From the NCBI GenBank assembly GCA_035576005.1, contig DATLXH010000100.1:1-53993 (forward strand): 53,993 nucleotides of DNA. Reading direction: 5' to 3'. The stretch comes from DATLXH01 sp035576005. GTDB taxonomy: Bacteria > Acidobacteriota > Thermoanaerobaculia > Gp7-AA8. Below are positions 33,506-42,909 of the stretch, piece after piece (positions within the stretch are counted from its first letter, which is position 1; each line of letters opens with the position of its first letter). The notes under the pieces are model-generated. The model did not search any database. It was given only the letters and a program-made list of their open reading frames with translations, and had not been told where the DNA came from. The position numbers and the translations under genes are program-made.

Positions 33506-34720
33506 ATGGCCACTCTCTCCCTCGTTTCCGTCGACGGACTGGAGCGAAAGTACGAGCTTTCGCACCATGAGCCCTTCCGACTCGGTCGCGATCCCGCGAA
33601 CGATGCCGTCATTCGAGACGCCAAGGTTTCGCGCAATCACGCGGAGATTCGATTCGAGAAGGGATTCTTCGTTCTGCACGATCTGTCGAGCGCAAATGGA
33701 ACATTTGTCAACGGCCATCAGATCCGCGTCGCCCCTCTCATCGATGGCGCCCAGGTACGCTTCGGCAACAGCTGCGGCACCTTCTCGGCATCAGGCCTGT
33801 CGGCCTCTTCGCGAATGGATACGGAAGAAGATGTGATGGGCCATACGGTGTCAGTGCCACGCTTCGGAGCAGCTGGCCGTGAGCGTGACTCCAAACCGCA
33901 GCGCAGAACGAGGACCGCTGAGTTTCCGATGCCGGCTCCCGAGCCTGACACGGAGGATCTCAGCGAGCAGGTCGACGACAGCAAGCGAGGGAGGAAGACG
34001 AAAACCGACCCCGGCTTCAGCGAATCGCATTACGAAATTGAAGGCGAGTCACTTACCGAGGATTCGGGGACCGTGCGCGATGCAGCACAAACTCCTCTTT
34101 TCTACTACTACGCTCCCGGTCGGATTGTCAGCCTCGTCACGGGCTCCGTGGCAGCGATCGTGGTGTTCGGCGGAGTCGGCGCGACACTCTTTCTGCTGGC
34201 GGGTTCGAGAATTGCCGGCGCCGTGGCTGCGTCTGTCCTCACTGCACTATTCGCGACCCTGATCGTGCTGCTGATCCCGCGACGAAATCTCTTCCTGTTC
34301 CGCGATCGCCAGATGCAGGAGGTTGCTCTTACGATCAGGCAGGACTCCAGATTCGCCTTTCCACGGCTCCGGTTCAGTGCGGCCTCCTCGGACGGGCTGG
34401 TCGTCGGATCGATTCAAAAGAGCTCCCTGTCGAATCTCGGTCGCCACCGCTGGTGGATCTTCGAGCGTGAGCGAACCTCACCGATCGGCTATGCAATCGA
34501 GGAGTCTCTGCCTACCGCCTACGTGAGAAAAGTCCTCGGCAACTTTTCTCCTTTGTTCCGTACCGACCTGCGGATATACGCGGGCGAATCGCCCGCCGGG
34601 TGGATCCGACGACGCGCACCGCAAAAGCATCAGCTCCTCGATCTGTCTGAGGACGCATCGTGTCGCCTCGATCGCCGGATGGGACTGGCTCTGGCCGTCG
34701 TAATCAGCGCCGTAGACTGA
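33506..34720 (+). CDS. FHA-domain membrane protein
   Basis: 404 residues. An N-terminal FHA domain (about 1-90) has the phosphothreonine-binding pattern FRLGRDPANDAVI, VSRNHAEIRF and SSANGTFVNG. A charged, disordered linker (95-195) follows. Two transmembrane helices lie near 205-260. The cytoplasmic C-terminal part (about 265-404) resembles a scramblase/LURP-like domain (LFRDRQMQEVALTIRQD), but that is uncertain. FHA domains read Ser/Thr kinase signals; no kinase gene is in the window. The ATG at 33506 begins the FHA domain; the longer frame from 33470 starts in the REP. Confidence 0.8.
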   Translation: MATLSLVSVDGLERKYELSHHEPFRLGRDPANDAVIRDAKVSRNHAEIRFEKGFFVLHDLSSANGTFVNGHQIRVAPLIDGAQVRFGNSCGTFSASGLSASSRMDTEEDVMGHTVSVPRFGAAGRERDSKPQRRTRTAEFPMPAPEPDTEDLSEQVDDSKRGRKTKTDPGFSESHYEIEGESLTEDSGTVRDAAQTPLFYYYAPGRIVSLVTGSVAAIVVFGGVGATLFLLAGSRIAGAVAASVLTALFATLIVLLIPRRNLFLFRDRQMQEVALTIRQDSRFAFPRLRFSAASSDGLVVGSIQKSSLSNLGRHRWWIFERERTSPIGYAIEESLPTAYVRKVLGNFSPLFRTDLRIYAGESPAGWIRRRAPQKHQLLDLSEDASCRLDRRMGLALAVVISAVD

Positions 34721-34810
34721 CCCCGACCACTCGCTTCCTTATGACATGAGGCGACGACAAGCGGCGGCTCGTGCGCTCCGCCGCAATGAGAATCCTACGA
34801 GTCTCTTAGC

Positions 34811-37030
34811 TCAGTTCACCTTCATCGGAACAATCTCGACCCCGGCGTAGAAGCGCTTGATGATCTGCTCCGCGCTCCAGCCGCGAAAGGCCATCCCGTA
34901 CGCACCCACCTGGCACATGCCCGTTCCATGTCCCCACCCCTTACCGAAGAACGTGTAACGAGCCATGCCGTCGGGATCGGTGGACTTCGTGTGAACGAAC
35001 AGGTTGTCAGGGACGTTGAGTGACCATCGAACCGGCAGACCTTTCAGTATGAAAGTCCTTCCGCCCTCCGCAGTCACCTCGAGGGAAGAAATTCTTCCGG
35101 ACGCATCCCTTGCGACAGAACGAATATCTACGAGCTGCCTGATCGCATTCCGTTTCGCGATCGACGTAACCAGCTCATCCGCGCGATAGCTCCGAGTCCA
35201 GTTGGCGAAACTCGACGTACGATCGAATGACGCACCGTCGTTGCTCGACTGAAGGACGACCGCGATCGGACGCTTGCTTCGATCGTGAACGATCGAGACT
35301 CGATCTCCGATCATCACCGGAAGCGAGCGGTGCTCCTGCGAGCGTTCATTCATTCTGCGGAACAACGGAATCGCGGGGGGGATCATGAAGCCGGTGGCCT
35401 TTCCATCAGCTTTCAGAACAAGCTCTCTTCCCTTCACTCCATGGATTTTCCCGCTGCTCTCGCGAACGGCGTCATGCTCCCTGAGCCAGTTGTACATCAA
35501 TGCATAGAATTCGTTCCGCGGCATCGGGGAGGTGAGATCCATCCGATCGATCTGTTGCGTTGGAACAATCCGGAACTTGATCAGGAACGCAGCCGCAAGT
35601 TGCGCCTCGTCTCTCGAGGCCGGTCCGCTCTGGGGAAAGTAGTAGCGCCGGTCCTCCGGCAGAGTCAGTGTCTCCGCGCGCGCGCGGAGGCCCCACAATC
35701 TCGAGAGATATGTGAGGAGCTCGCCCCGACTTGTCGAGGCCGGCACGGCGACCCGAGTAGCGGGCTCGCCGAGCAGCTCACCGGTCCGTATCGCGACCCG
35801 TGCAGCATCGGCGGCACTCCAACTCTGTCCCGGCGCCACTCCGGCGATTCCTGCGAACAGTTCTGCTTCCAGGTCCAGCTCAGAGAGAACACCACTCGCT
35901 CGCCTTCCTTCAAGCAGCGTCATATCCATTTCAACGCAGCGAGCGCGCTTGAGGTATGGCTCGCTGCGTCCGGGAAACATCGTCCCTACGTCGGAGGTCT
36001 CTCCACCACAAGTCGATGTGTATAGCGCATCGATTGGCTTTCCCTGCCACGTAATGATCTGACCAGCAGTCTCCTGAATCGCGCGATCGCTCAACGGCTC
36101 TTCGGTTGCAAACCCTTTATAGACCTGGCACGCCGGAGTCGGGCAGATGTCAAAGCCCTCGGGGCGAAACTGTCCGAGGTTCCGGACTGCGTATGTGCGG
36201 GCAGCCAGGGCCTGAGCTTTCAACCCCTCGAGCTCGTCGTAGATTTTCGGGCCAAGCTCATTGGGCACCACGCCGCGCAGGTACTCTTCGAGCGCGAGCT
36301 CATTGATCACGTTGAGCAGGCCACGGCTGTTGATGAAGAGGCGCGCTCCGCCCCGATACGGTGCGCCATCGATCGCGACGGTCTCTACCGTAGCAGGCAG
36401 GACGAGCAGAGATTCCGCTTCGATCGAGTGAGTCTCACCTTCATCGTCGACGATTCGATGGACTCGAGTGAAGGGATCGTCCGACGGTCGTTTCACGATG
36501 AACATCGGCGTTGCGTAGCCCTTCTGCGTCAGCAGTCCTCTCAAAGGCTCAGCGGATTCCGCATCAGCAAAGTCGCCAGCTACGATTCGATAGACGCCAG
36601 CCGGGGCATCGAACACCGCGTCCACCCGCGACGCCTCAGCACGAAGCCGCTCCGTCAACGCGTCGGCGCTTGTTTTGTCCGAGATCGCTCCGACCTGGAC
36701 TGCATATCGGAGCGTTGCCGCAGATACGGGCGCGGCAACCGAAAAGCCTCGCTTCAGCGCGAATACCCCATCGGGCGTTTCGATCAGGTAGCCGCCGCCG
36801 ATCCGCTCGAAGGTCACAGCAGGCTGATCGCTCAGCAGCCCGACCCGAATGATCGGTCTGGCGAACGACTTCGGATTCGCCTCGACGCGGGCCATCGAAT
36901 TCCGCGTCCTCCCGACAGTCATCGCGGGGCTCTTGTCAGCTGGGCGACCGACGACAGGGTCGCTGGCGATGGTGGTGCACGAAGCAACCAGCAGGAGATT
37001 TCCTGCGGCAATGAAACCTCGGATTCTCAT
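34811..37030 (-). CDS. SpoIID/LytB-type lipoprotein with SPOR domain
   Basis: 739 residues. The signal sequence ends in a lipobox-like VASC (Cys18), so it is probably an outer- or inner-membrane lipoprotein. A SPOR-like segment (about 108-182, YAVQVGAISDKTSADALTERL) precedes the SpoIID domain (about 230-400). The latter has GLLNVINELALEEYLRGVVPNEL, LKAQALAARTYAV and YTSTCGGETSD, typical of peptidoglycan-strand-cleaving SpoIID relatives. The far C-terminus repeats the family ending FGKGWGHGTGMCQVGAYGMA. In non-sporeformers such proteins act in wall remodelling. It has GAGGAG six bases before the ATG and overlaps the upstream aminotransferase by four bases. Confidence 0.88.
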   Translation of the reverse strand: MRIRGFIAAGNLLLVASCTTIASDPVVGRPADKSPAMTVGRTRNSMARVEANPKSFARPIIRVGLLSDQPAVTFERIGGGYLIETPDGVFALKRGFSVAAPVSAATLRYAVQVGAISDKTSADALTERLRAEASRVDAVFDAPAGVYRIVAGDFADAESAEPLRGLLTQKGYATPMFIVKRPSDDPFTRVHRIVDDEGETHSIEAESLLVLPATVETVAIDGAPYRGGARLFINSRGLLNVINELALEEYLRGVVPNELGPKIYDELEGLKAQALAARTYAVRNLGQFRPEGFDICPTPACQVYKGFATEEPLSDRAIQETAGQIITWQGKPIDALYTSTCGGETSDVGTMFPGRSEPYLKRARCVEMDMTLLEGRRASGVLSELDLEAELFAGIAGVAPGQSWSAADAARVAIRTGELLGEPATRVAVPASTSRGELLTYLSRLWGLRARAETLTLPEDRRYYFPQSGPASRDEAQLAAAFLIKFRIVPTQQIDRMDLTSPMPRNEFYALMYNWLREHDAVRESSGKIHGVKGRELVLKADGKATGFMIPPAIPLFRRMNERSQEHRSLPVMIGDRVSIVHDRSKRPIAVVLQSSNDGASFDRTSSFANWTRSYRADELVTSIAKRNAIRQLVDIRSVARDASGRISSLEVTAEGGRTFILKGLPVRWSLNVPDNLFVHTKSTDPDGMARYTFFGKGWGHGTGMCQVGAYGMAFRGWSAEQIIKRFYAGVEIVPMKVN

Positions 37031-38238
37031 GAGCTCTCCTCAGGGAACAGCAATTGATGCAGGCGGCGGGTGCCTTCGCGAAGGCGGTCGTCGTTTTCTT
37101 TCGCAAATGTCAGACGCATGGAATTCGCCCCGCTGCCGTCGACAAAGAACGGAGCTCCGGGGATGTAAGCAACTCCGAGCTCGATGGATCGAGGAACCAG
37201 AGCCGCGGTGTCGCGATCGTCACGCAGCGTTAGGAACGTGAACAACCCCCCGTCCGCCGGAGTCCAGTCGGCCTTTCCTTCGAAATATCGTTCCAGCTCG
37301 CCGATGAAAAGGTCACGCTTCGACCGGTAGAACTCGCGGACCTTGTCGATCTGGCCCGACAGCTCGCCCGCGGCACAGAACTCATCGACGATCGACTGAT
37401 CGAGCATCCCGGAGCATAGATCAAAAGCCTCCTTCGTCAACTCGAACTTCGCGAGCAGGTTCGGTGCGCCCGTGATCCATCCGCAACGCAGTCCCGGGGC
37501 AAGCACCTTCGAGAAGGAGCTCAGATAGATGACTCGTTGCTCCTGGTCGAGCGACTTGATCGGCGTCGTATCGACGTCCGGCACGTACACCAGTTCGCCG
37601 TAGGGATCATCCTCCACGATTAGAAAGTCATGACGTCGCGCGATATCAAGCACCTGCTCGCGCCGGGTCTGCGACATGAGCCGTCCCGATGGATTCTGGA
37701 AATTGGGAATTGTGTAGAGAAACTTGACTCTGCGTTTCGAGCGCGTCACCTCTCGGGCTGCGCTCTCGAGCGAGTCAGGAACAATCCCCTCGTCGTCCTG
37801 CGCAACTCCAACCAGATCCGCGCGTCGCGAGTGGAACGCCGAGGCGGCACCGATGTACGTAGGAAGCTCGACGAGCACGACGTCACCGGGATCTAGCAGC
37901 GCATGCGAGATGAGGGCGAGTCCCTGCTGAGAGCCGGTGGTGATGAGGACGTCGGCGGCGGTACTCTGGAATTTCCTGCCTGCCTGAATCGAGACGATCG
38001 ACTCGCGCAGGCGGAGCAGTCCGGCGGTGGGTCCGTATTGAAGAGAGATCCCTTTCCTGTCGCGGATCACGCGATCAGCATAGAAGGCGATTCTATCGGT
38101 AGGGAACGTCTCCGGATTCGGGAGGCCTCCAGCGAAGGAGATGATCGCGGGATCGACCAGAATGCGGGCGAACGCCCTGATTGCGGAAGGACGGAGGTTC
38201 AACCCATCCGCGGAGAAGATCGAGTTCACATCTGTCAT
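37027..38238 (-). CDS. PLP-dependent class I/II aminotransferase (LysN/2-aminoadipate type)
   Basis: About 403 residues. ISFAGGLPNPETFP and LQYGPTAGLLRLRE near the N-terminus, TIPNFQNPSGRLMS, VEDDPYGELVY and SSFSKVLAPGLRCGW (PLP-binding Lys) place it with 2-aminoadipate transaminase/MocR-like enzymes, but without the GntR DNA-binding domain. Substrates in this group range from aminoadipate to aromatic and branched-chain amino acids, so it is not named further. ATG 38238 is chosen because family similarity starts directly after it; ATG 38262 is also possible, and the frame beyond that is repeat-derived. Its stop overlaps the spoIID-like start. Confidence 0.88.
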   Translation of the reverse strand: MTDVNSIFSADGLNLRPSAIRAFARILVDPAIISFAGGLPNPETFPTDRIAFYADRVIRDRKGISLQYGPTAGLLRLRESIVSIQAGRKFQSTAADVLITTGSQQGLALISHALLDPGDVVLVELPTYIGAASAFHSRRADLVGVAQDDEGIVPDSLESAAREVTRSKRRVKFLYTIPNFQNPSGRLMSQTRREQVLDIARRHDFLIVEDDPYGELVYVPDVDTTPIKSLDQEQRVIYLSSFSKVLAPGLRCGWITGAPNLLAKFELTKEAFDLCSGMLDQSIVDEFCAAGELSGQIDKVREFYRSKRDLFIGELERYFEGKADWTPADGGLFTFLTLRDDRDTAALVPRSIELGVAYIPGAPFFVDGSGANSMRLTFAKENDDRLREGTRRLHQLLFPEESS

Positions 38239-38329
38239 TGGTTTTGGCCTGGGCTCCAGCATGTTCCGTGTCAACGTGAGCGCACAGTCCGCAAAGTGCC
38301 TGGCGCCGTGTGCCGCTACTTTTACGGTA

Positions 38330-38500
38330 CCGAGAACAAGCTTGCGAGGTCCCTCGCCCCTCCCGCCCACGCTCGGGACGACACCAGGGGGCATTCCCGC
38401 ATGAACACTGGGAATTTCCTGGAACCGGCGAGCGCGGGATGGACACCCCTCCTTTTCACTTTACGGCACTTCTGCCGTACATCCCCTCAGGATGACATAG
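38330..38500. repeat. Degenerate interspersed repeat cluster
   Basis: Contains ACAAGCTTGCGAGGTCCCTCGC and CTCCCGCC (compare 48272-48310), GCGCGGGATGG, and CCTCAGGATGACAT, the last matching the AGGATGAC ends of the elements at 45.7 and 48.3 kb. It appears to be a decayed member of that family upstream of the aminotransferase. No gene. Confidence 0.5.
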
Positions 38501-38524
38501 TCTGTCCCGGGTAGGCGGGGGGAG

Positions 38525-39406
38525 TCACGGATCAATGTCAGGGCGAGCTGAGGTCAAAGGCGCTCGCGCGACGATCGCGACAAAGGCCGCCGTGATCCAG
38601 CCTGACAGGAAGAGAGAAAAGAACAGCTGGGTAAACGACAGGATCAACTGGAAAGGAAAGAGGATGAGCTCCCCCCCCGGAAGATCGTCGAACATGCTCA
38701 TGCCGACAAAAAACGCCGAAGCTACGACACCCATGAGCAGCGAGATCCCGATGATGACCAGCACACCCGCCAGAACGTCTCCAAGCCTGCGCCAGAGCAG
38801 ACTCCAACCGACGCGAAGGGCCTGCCTGACCGACAGCGACTGATCCACCATTGCCGCCAGGGCTATGTGGCTCCATGCCTGGGTAATAAGGCTGCTGACG
38901 AGTGCTACCAGAGCCCATGTGACGAGGACCACGCAGCCAGCAACCATCCCCGCCTGCGTCGCGCCAGTCAGGACCACGGCCGTCGCGATCGCCAAAAGCG
39001 GCAGCATGATCAGCAGCAGGTAGATGCTCCAGACCACGTTGTAAAGAACGAAAAACCTCCGCCAGAAGAGCCTCGCCTGCGCGAACCAGAGATCGATGGT
39101 GAAAACCGTAAACCGGTCGGGCGCAAGGGCGTCAACCCGCTCTGCTCGCCGCTCTCCCTCCATATAGGTGCCGAAGCTGCCTGCCTCAATCCATGAATGA
39201 ACGACAAGAGCTGCAAGGCCAGCAACGCTGATCAGGAAGAGGAGGTAGGCTACAAGAAACGGATGAGCAAAAAAATATTGCCGGGCATACTCCGCCGGAT
39301 TCTCGGCGCTCAGGTTGAACCCGCCCGCAACGCCCGAGGCGATCACCGGTCCGGCAGCCGCGATCACTGCGATAAGGATGATCGCGAAGACAAGCACGGA
39401 TTCCAC
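38525..39406 (-). CDS. Multi-pass membrane protein, unknown; start codon problematic
   Basis: 293 residues from GTG 39406, with about six hydrophobic helices, resembling generic glycerophosphoryl-diester-type or DUF membrane domains (YIEAGSFGTY-like SWIEAGSFGTYMEGE, GWSLLWRRLGDVL). Upstream in the same frame, about 33 sense codons extend to a TGA near 39507 and encode EDPIEIIRRSFRNALENW followed by PLLLSRIVESV, which looks like the true cytosolic N-terminus. No ATG, GTG or TTG exists in that stretch. Translation may begin at a rare codon (ATC or CTG; GAGG lies before one ATC), or the ancestral start was lost. Function unknown. Confidence 0.65.
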   Translation of the reverse strand: MESVLVFAIILIAVIAAAGPVIASGVAGGFNLSAENPAEYARQYFFAHPFLVAYLLFLISVAGLAALVVHSWIEAGSFGTYMEGERRAERVDALAPDRFTVFTIDLWFAQARLFWRRFFVLYNVVWSIYLLLIMLPLLAIATAVVLTGATQAGMVAGCVVLVTWALVALVSSLITQAWSHIALAAMVDQSLSVRQALRVGWSLLWRRLGDVLAGVLVIIGISLLMGVVASAFFVGMSMFDDLPGGELILFPFQLILSFTQLFFSLFLSGWITAAFVAIVARAPLTSARPDIDP

Positions 39407-39574
39407 GATTCTGCTCAGAAGAAGGGGCCAGTTCTCCAGAGCGTTCCTGAATGAGCGGCGTATGATTTCGATCGGGTCCTCGCTGTTTGCGCGATCAGTA
39501 TTTGCTTGTCAGGCACAGCATCAACTGCCTACTGATCCACGCTCTTCCTTATACGAACCCTGACAGGGAAGTTC

Positions 39575-40291
39575 TCAGATCATCCGGCTCTTGCTCTTCC
39601 TGTAGTCCTCGGAATCGATGCGGATCCGATCCGTCATCTCATGCAGTCGGCTCCGCAGTCGCTTTCCGATTCTCTGCTCGAGCGTCTCATCTCTCGCCTC
39701 CGGCGATTCATCGGGATAGTTGGTCGTAAAGACCGTGCTCTTCTCGTCGTTGTACCGGGAGTTGATCAGGTGGTAGAGAATCTCCTGAACGAACGTTGTC
39801 GGCTTCTGCGAGCCGAGCTCGTCGAGGACAAGAAGATCAGCCTCGATAAGTGGCCTGAGAATTTCCGACTTCGAGGGCGCCTGATCCGAGCTGAATGACG
39901 CCTGAATCTCCTGAATGAGATCCTGAAAATTGCTGAAGATCAGTTTCCCCGGCTTACCGCTGTTGATCACTTCCTGAAGAATTGCGACGGCGAGATGCGT
40001 TTTCCCGACGCCACACCCGCCCATCAGCAGCAGTCCCGGCCCCCTGGCTGGCCAGCAGTCGATGAACTCGGCAATCTGCCGCTTGCCCCCCGTGAGTGAC
40101 ATCGATCCGCGCGTGTTGAAGTTCTGCAACGTGCAGTGGTAATAGCGCTTCGGGATGGCGGCTGCCTGCAACCGTTGGCGCTTCCTGAGCTCGGGTTGAC
40201 AGCTGCAGGCCCGGACCTGGAGCGCGCCCTCGACCGGGATCCAGCCCGACCCCTGGCACTGCGCGCAGACTGTGGAAATCGTTGCAACCAT
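39575..40291 (-). CDS. DnaC/IstB-like AAA+ ATPase with N-terminal zinc-binding segment
   Basis: 238 residues. The N-terminus has four cysteines (9, 12, 29, 31; CAQCQGSGW and CSC), a likely zinc ribbon. The AAA+ core has Walker A GGCGVGKTHLA (91-101), Walker B LLVLDELG (153-160), a sensor in VFTTNYP and an arginine-rich end RIGKRLRSRLHEM. This is the layout of DnaC/DnaI helicase loaders and IstB. With no transposase beside it, a replication or repair ATPase is more likely than IstB. TATAGAAT lies about 10-17 bases before the ATG with no Shine-Dalgarno site, suggesting a nearly leaderless message. Confidence 0.82.
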   Translation of the reverse strand: MVATISTVCAQCQGSGWIPVEGALQVRACSCQPELRKRQRLQAAAIPKRYYHCTLQNFNTRGSMSLTGGKRQIAEFIDCWPARGPGLLLMGGCGVGKTHLAVAILQEVINSGKPGKLIFSNFQDLIQEIQASFSSDQAPSKSEILRPLIEADLLVLDELGSQKPTTFVQEILYHLINSRYNDEKSTVFTTNYPDESPEARDETLEQRIGKRLRSRLHEMTDRIRIDSEDYRKSKSRMI

Positions 40292-40513
40292 CGAGAGCGA
40301 TTCTATACTGGTCAGCTGTCATTGGTCAGCCGCCCGCCATACCCCCGTCATCTCGAAGAGTGCTCTCAAGCGACAACAGATCTCAGGATCGCTAATGCTG
40401 GATCGTACAGCTGCCTATCCTGGATCCCGTAACTGGAGCACTCACCAGGATGACGAGGACTGCAAAGAACGCATCGAGCGGGACAGCCACCCACAACCAC
40501 ACAGACTGAATCC

Positions 40514-42838
40514 ATGAGCTCAATCCTCACCACCTATCTCGTTAAACGGGCCGAAGGGTCGCCGTTTCTGCTCACCCCGGACCTCGGCAGAACGATCACC
40601 GACCTCTTCCCAGATCCCGAATCCATTCTCCCCCGTCCTTACAAGATCTTCTTCAAGGACGAGACTCAACCTCCCCAGCTGGGGTTTCCAGTCAGCACGT
40701 CGCCGGCACTCCAGGAGCTGGAGACGAGGCTGGACAGATGGCTGGCCGACGAAGTCCTCTGGCAGATCCGCAAGGAGAACAAAGAGAGGACGCAGCAGTC
40801 CTTCATCTCCTACCTCACGCACCTCATCAAACTCGCCGAGAACGCGATGGTCTCAAACCTTCTCGCCGACTATCACGGAGTCTTCTGGCTGGCACACTCG
40901 CTCGATCTGGCCCGCCATTTCTCGGGGCTACCGCGGCGGATCAGCGCGGTGGATGCGCAGGCGGGAAAGACGCAGGGAGACACTCTCAAGTATCGAATCT
41001 TCTCCAAGTGGGCGTCCGAATCGCGCGACCAGATGGGGCGGATGGCGAGTCGACAGGCCGGGGCGCTCGACGGAGAGCAGGAGCGAGGCCTCCGGTTCGT
41101 CCGCCTGCTTCAGGACAACGTTCTGATTCTGACCGAGGAGTTCATCGGTCCCGATCTTCGTGAGCTGCGATCCTTCGTCTCCGGATATCTGCACCGCGAC
41201 TTCCAGCAGTTCCGCGAGAAGAGTGATCGCCTGCGAAACCTGACCGCGGAGCTGATCAAGAACGACCGGGTCGTCCGGGCGACCGTCGAGCTCTTCGGTG
41301 GGAATCCGGATCAGGCACTTCCCATTGGACTGCTCACCGATCGCAGTTTCCAGAAGTTTCTCTTTTCTCACCCGACGATCGAGAACCTGCTGACACGTGA
41401 AGAGGTGGAACAGTTCCAGTCCCTCTCGCGGCGACTGAATGAATTTTCAGTTCTTCATCTGCTTCGTCGCGGGCTGACGTGGATGGTCGTGACCCCGGAA
41501 GAAGAGATCGTTCCGGCGGACTCTCGTACAGGGACGGCTTTCGCTCGAACCACGCGACCCATCGATTTCGGACGAGCAGGTGTCGTGGACCCGATGGTTC
41601 ACCGCTTCGGCTTCATGTACGACATCACTTCGTTCTCGGAAACCCTTGGAAATCTCGCACGTGCTGGTCGAAAAGGGGAACTTGGGTCCTACCGTCAGAT
41701 GCTACTCTTCCAGAGAAAAGTCGAGGCGATTGCGGGGAGGCACGGGCTCCAGTTCGAAAAGTTCCTGGGCGACGGGGCGTTCTACACGACCAGACGCGCC
41801 ACGTACCTGCTACGAGCCGCCGTCGAGTTGCAGCGCTTCTACGCCGAGATGAAGTCCAACGGCTTCGCCTTCGACAAGGGAATCCGGATGGCGCTGAACT
41901 ATGGCTACTACCGACTCCTGCCGATGAAAGGCACGGGAGGCTCGAACGAGCGCTTCATGGAGTTCTACGGGCCGGGCGTCGTAGAGCTTTCTCGTCTCAC
42001 GACGGGCAAAGCAAGCAAGGAGATCGAGGAGATTCAAGGCTTTCTGGTCTCTCACGGATATGAGGTCGGAAAGGTGCACCAGTTTTTCGCGCCTCTCGCG
42101 CGGGGAGTCGATCTGGTCGATCACACGATGCACCAGCGACCTTACTACGCGTACGTGAACAGCAGCGGGCATCTGGTAAACGAAGGTATCGTCGCGTCGC
42201 TCCCGCTCATTCAGGAGCTCTCGAGCGAGCTGGCGAACGAAGGACAGAAACTCTACAGTCTGCGAGCCAGCTGGGGTCGTTGCATCGGATTCGCACCTTC
42301 GATTGAGGGTGTCGAATACATAGGAATCAGGTTAATCGGGACGGTTTCGCTCAAGGGGCTGGCGCAGATCGAGGTCGGGGAGGTCGTGCCGTTTCCACAT
42401 GGCGACGTGGAAGCGACTCCGCTCGATGATTCCGAGCCGCTCGTGCAGATGCTCCGCCAGGAGTACCACTACCGCGAAGTCGAGCAGACCGTCGCTGAAG
42501 TAGCACCAGCCACCCGGGAAAGCAGAATCGAGAATACGATCGTTCTCTGCGCGGCGACTGACGATGAGATGGCGGACGTGATCATCGGAGAATGGAATCC
42601 GAGCTCGGACGAAGTACGCCACTCGATCCGTATCTCGCAGCATGAGTTCCGTTCGATCCTCGGGGTTGACGCCACACTCTGCACGGCCACCCTCGAGCAT
42701 CAGAAAGCACATCTTCGAGAACTGTACCGACTGCAGAACAACAAAGAAAATCTCCTCACCGTGCAGCTCACGCAGTTCCGTTCGAAGCTCAGCTACGAGA
42801 CCTATCTTCTGGGGGATCCCGTGGAGTTACTCGAGTGA
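40514..42838 (+). CDS. Large protein with a divergent class III nucleotidyl-cyclase domain
   Basis: 774 residues, no signal or membrane segment. Residues 1 to about 350 are mostly helical and of no recognised family. Residues about 364-515 resemble a class III adenylate/guanylate cyclase domain: FMYDITSFSE (metal Asp370), KFLGDGAFY (second metal Asp420), GIRMALNYGYY, and FYGPGVVELSRL aligning with the usual YGDxVNxASRL. In that last motif the Asn is Val490 while Arg494 is kept, so catalysis may be reduced, altered or lost. Residues 530-774 are unrecognised and include predicted beta structure, possibly ligand binding. It ends 71 bases before purC. The domain call rests on motifs read by eye. 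Confidence 0.6.
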   Translation: MSSILTTYLVKRAEGSPFLLTPDLGRTITDLFPDPESILPRPYKIFFKDETQPPQLGFPVSTSPALQELETRLDRWLADEVLWQIRKENKERTQQSFISYLTHLIKLAENAMVSNLLADYHGVFWLAHSLDLARHFSGLPRRISAVDAQAGKTQGDTLKYRIFSKWASESRDQMGRMASRQAGALDGEQERGLRFVRLLQDNVLILTEEFIGPDLRELRSFVSGYLHRDFQQFREKSDRLRNLTAELIKNDRVVRATVELFGGNPDQALPIGLLTDRSFQKFLFSHPTIENLLTREEVEQFQSLSRRLNEFSVLHLLRRGLTWMVVTPEEEIVPADSRTGTAFARTTRPIDFGRAGVVDPMVHRFGFMYDITSFSETLGNLARAGRKGELGSYRQMLLFQRKVEAIAGRHGLQFEKFLGDGAFYTTRRATYLLRAAVELQRFYAEMKSNGFAFDKGIRMALNYGYYRLLPMKGTGGSNERFMEFYGPGVVELSRLTTGKASKEIEEIQGFLVSHGYEVGKVHQFFAPLARGVDLVDHTMHQRPYYAYVNSSGHLVNEGIVASLPLIQELSSELANEGQKLYSLRASWGRCIGFAPSIEGVEYIGIRLIGTVSLKGLAQIEVGEVVPFPHGDVEATPLDDSEPLVQMLRQEYHYREVEQTVAEVAPATRESRIENTIVLCAATDDEMADVIIGEWNPSSDEVRHSIRISQHEFRSILGVDATLCTATLEHQKAHLRELYRLQNNKENLLTVQLTQFRSKLSYETYLLGDPVELLE

Positions 42839-42909
42839 GCTCAGGCAGATTGGATGCGCTGTCCCCCGCTCGTGAGGCCCGCACCGGCAATAGCTGATGC
42901 GTCTGAGAG

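Noticed and set aside
39575..40291. IstB helper ATPase of an IS21 element
   Set aside because: The AAA+ core would fit, but there is no IstA partner or element ends, and the N-terminal cysteine segment favours a DnaC/DnaI-like role.
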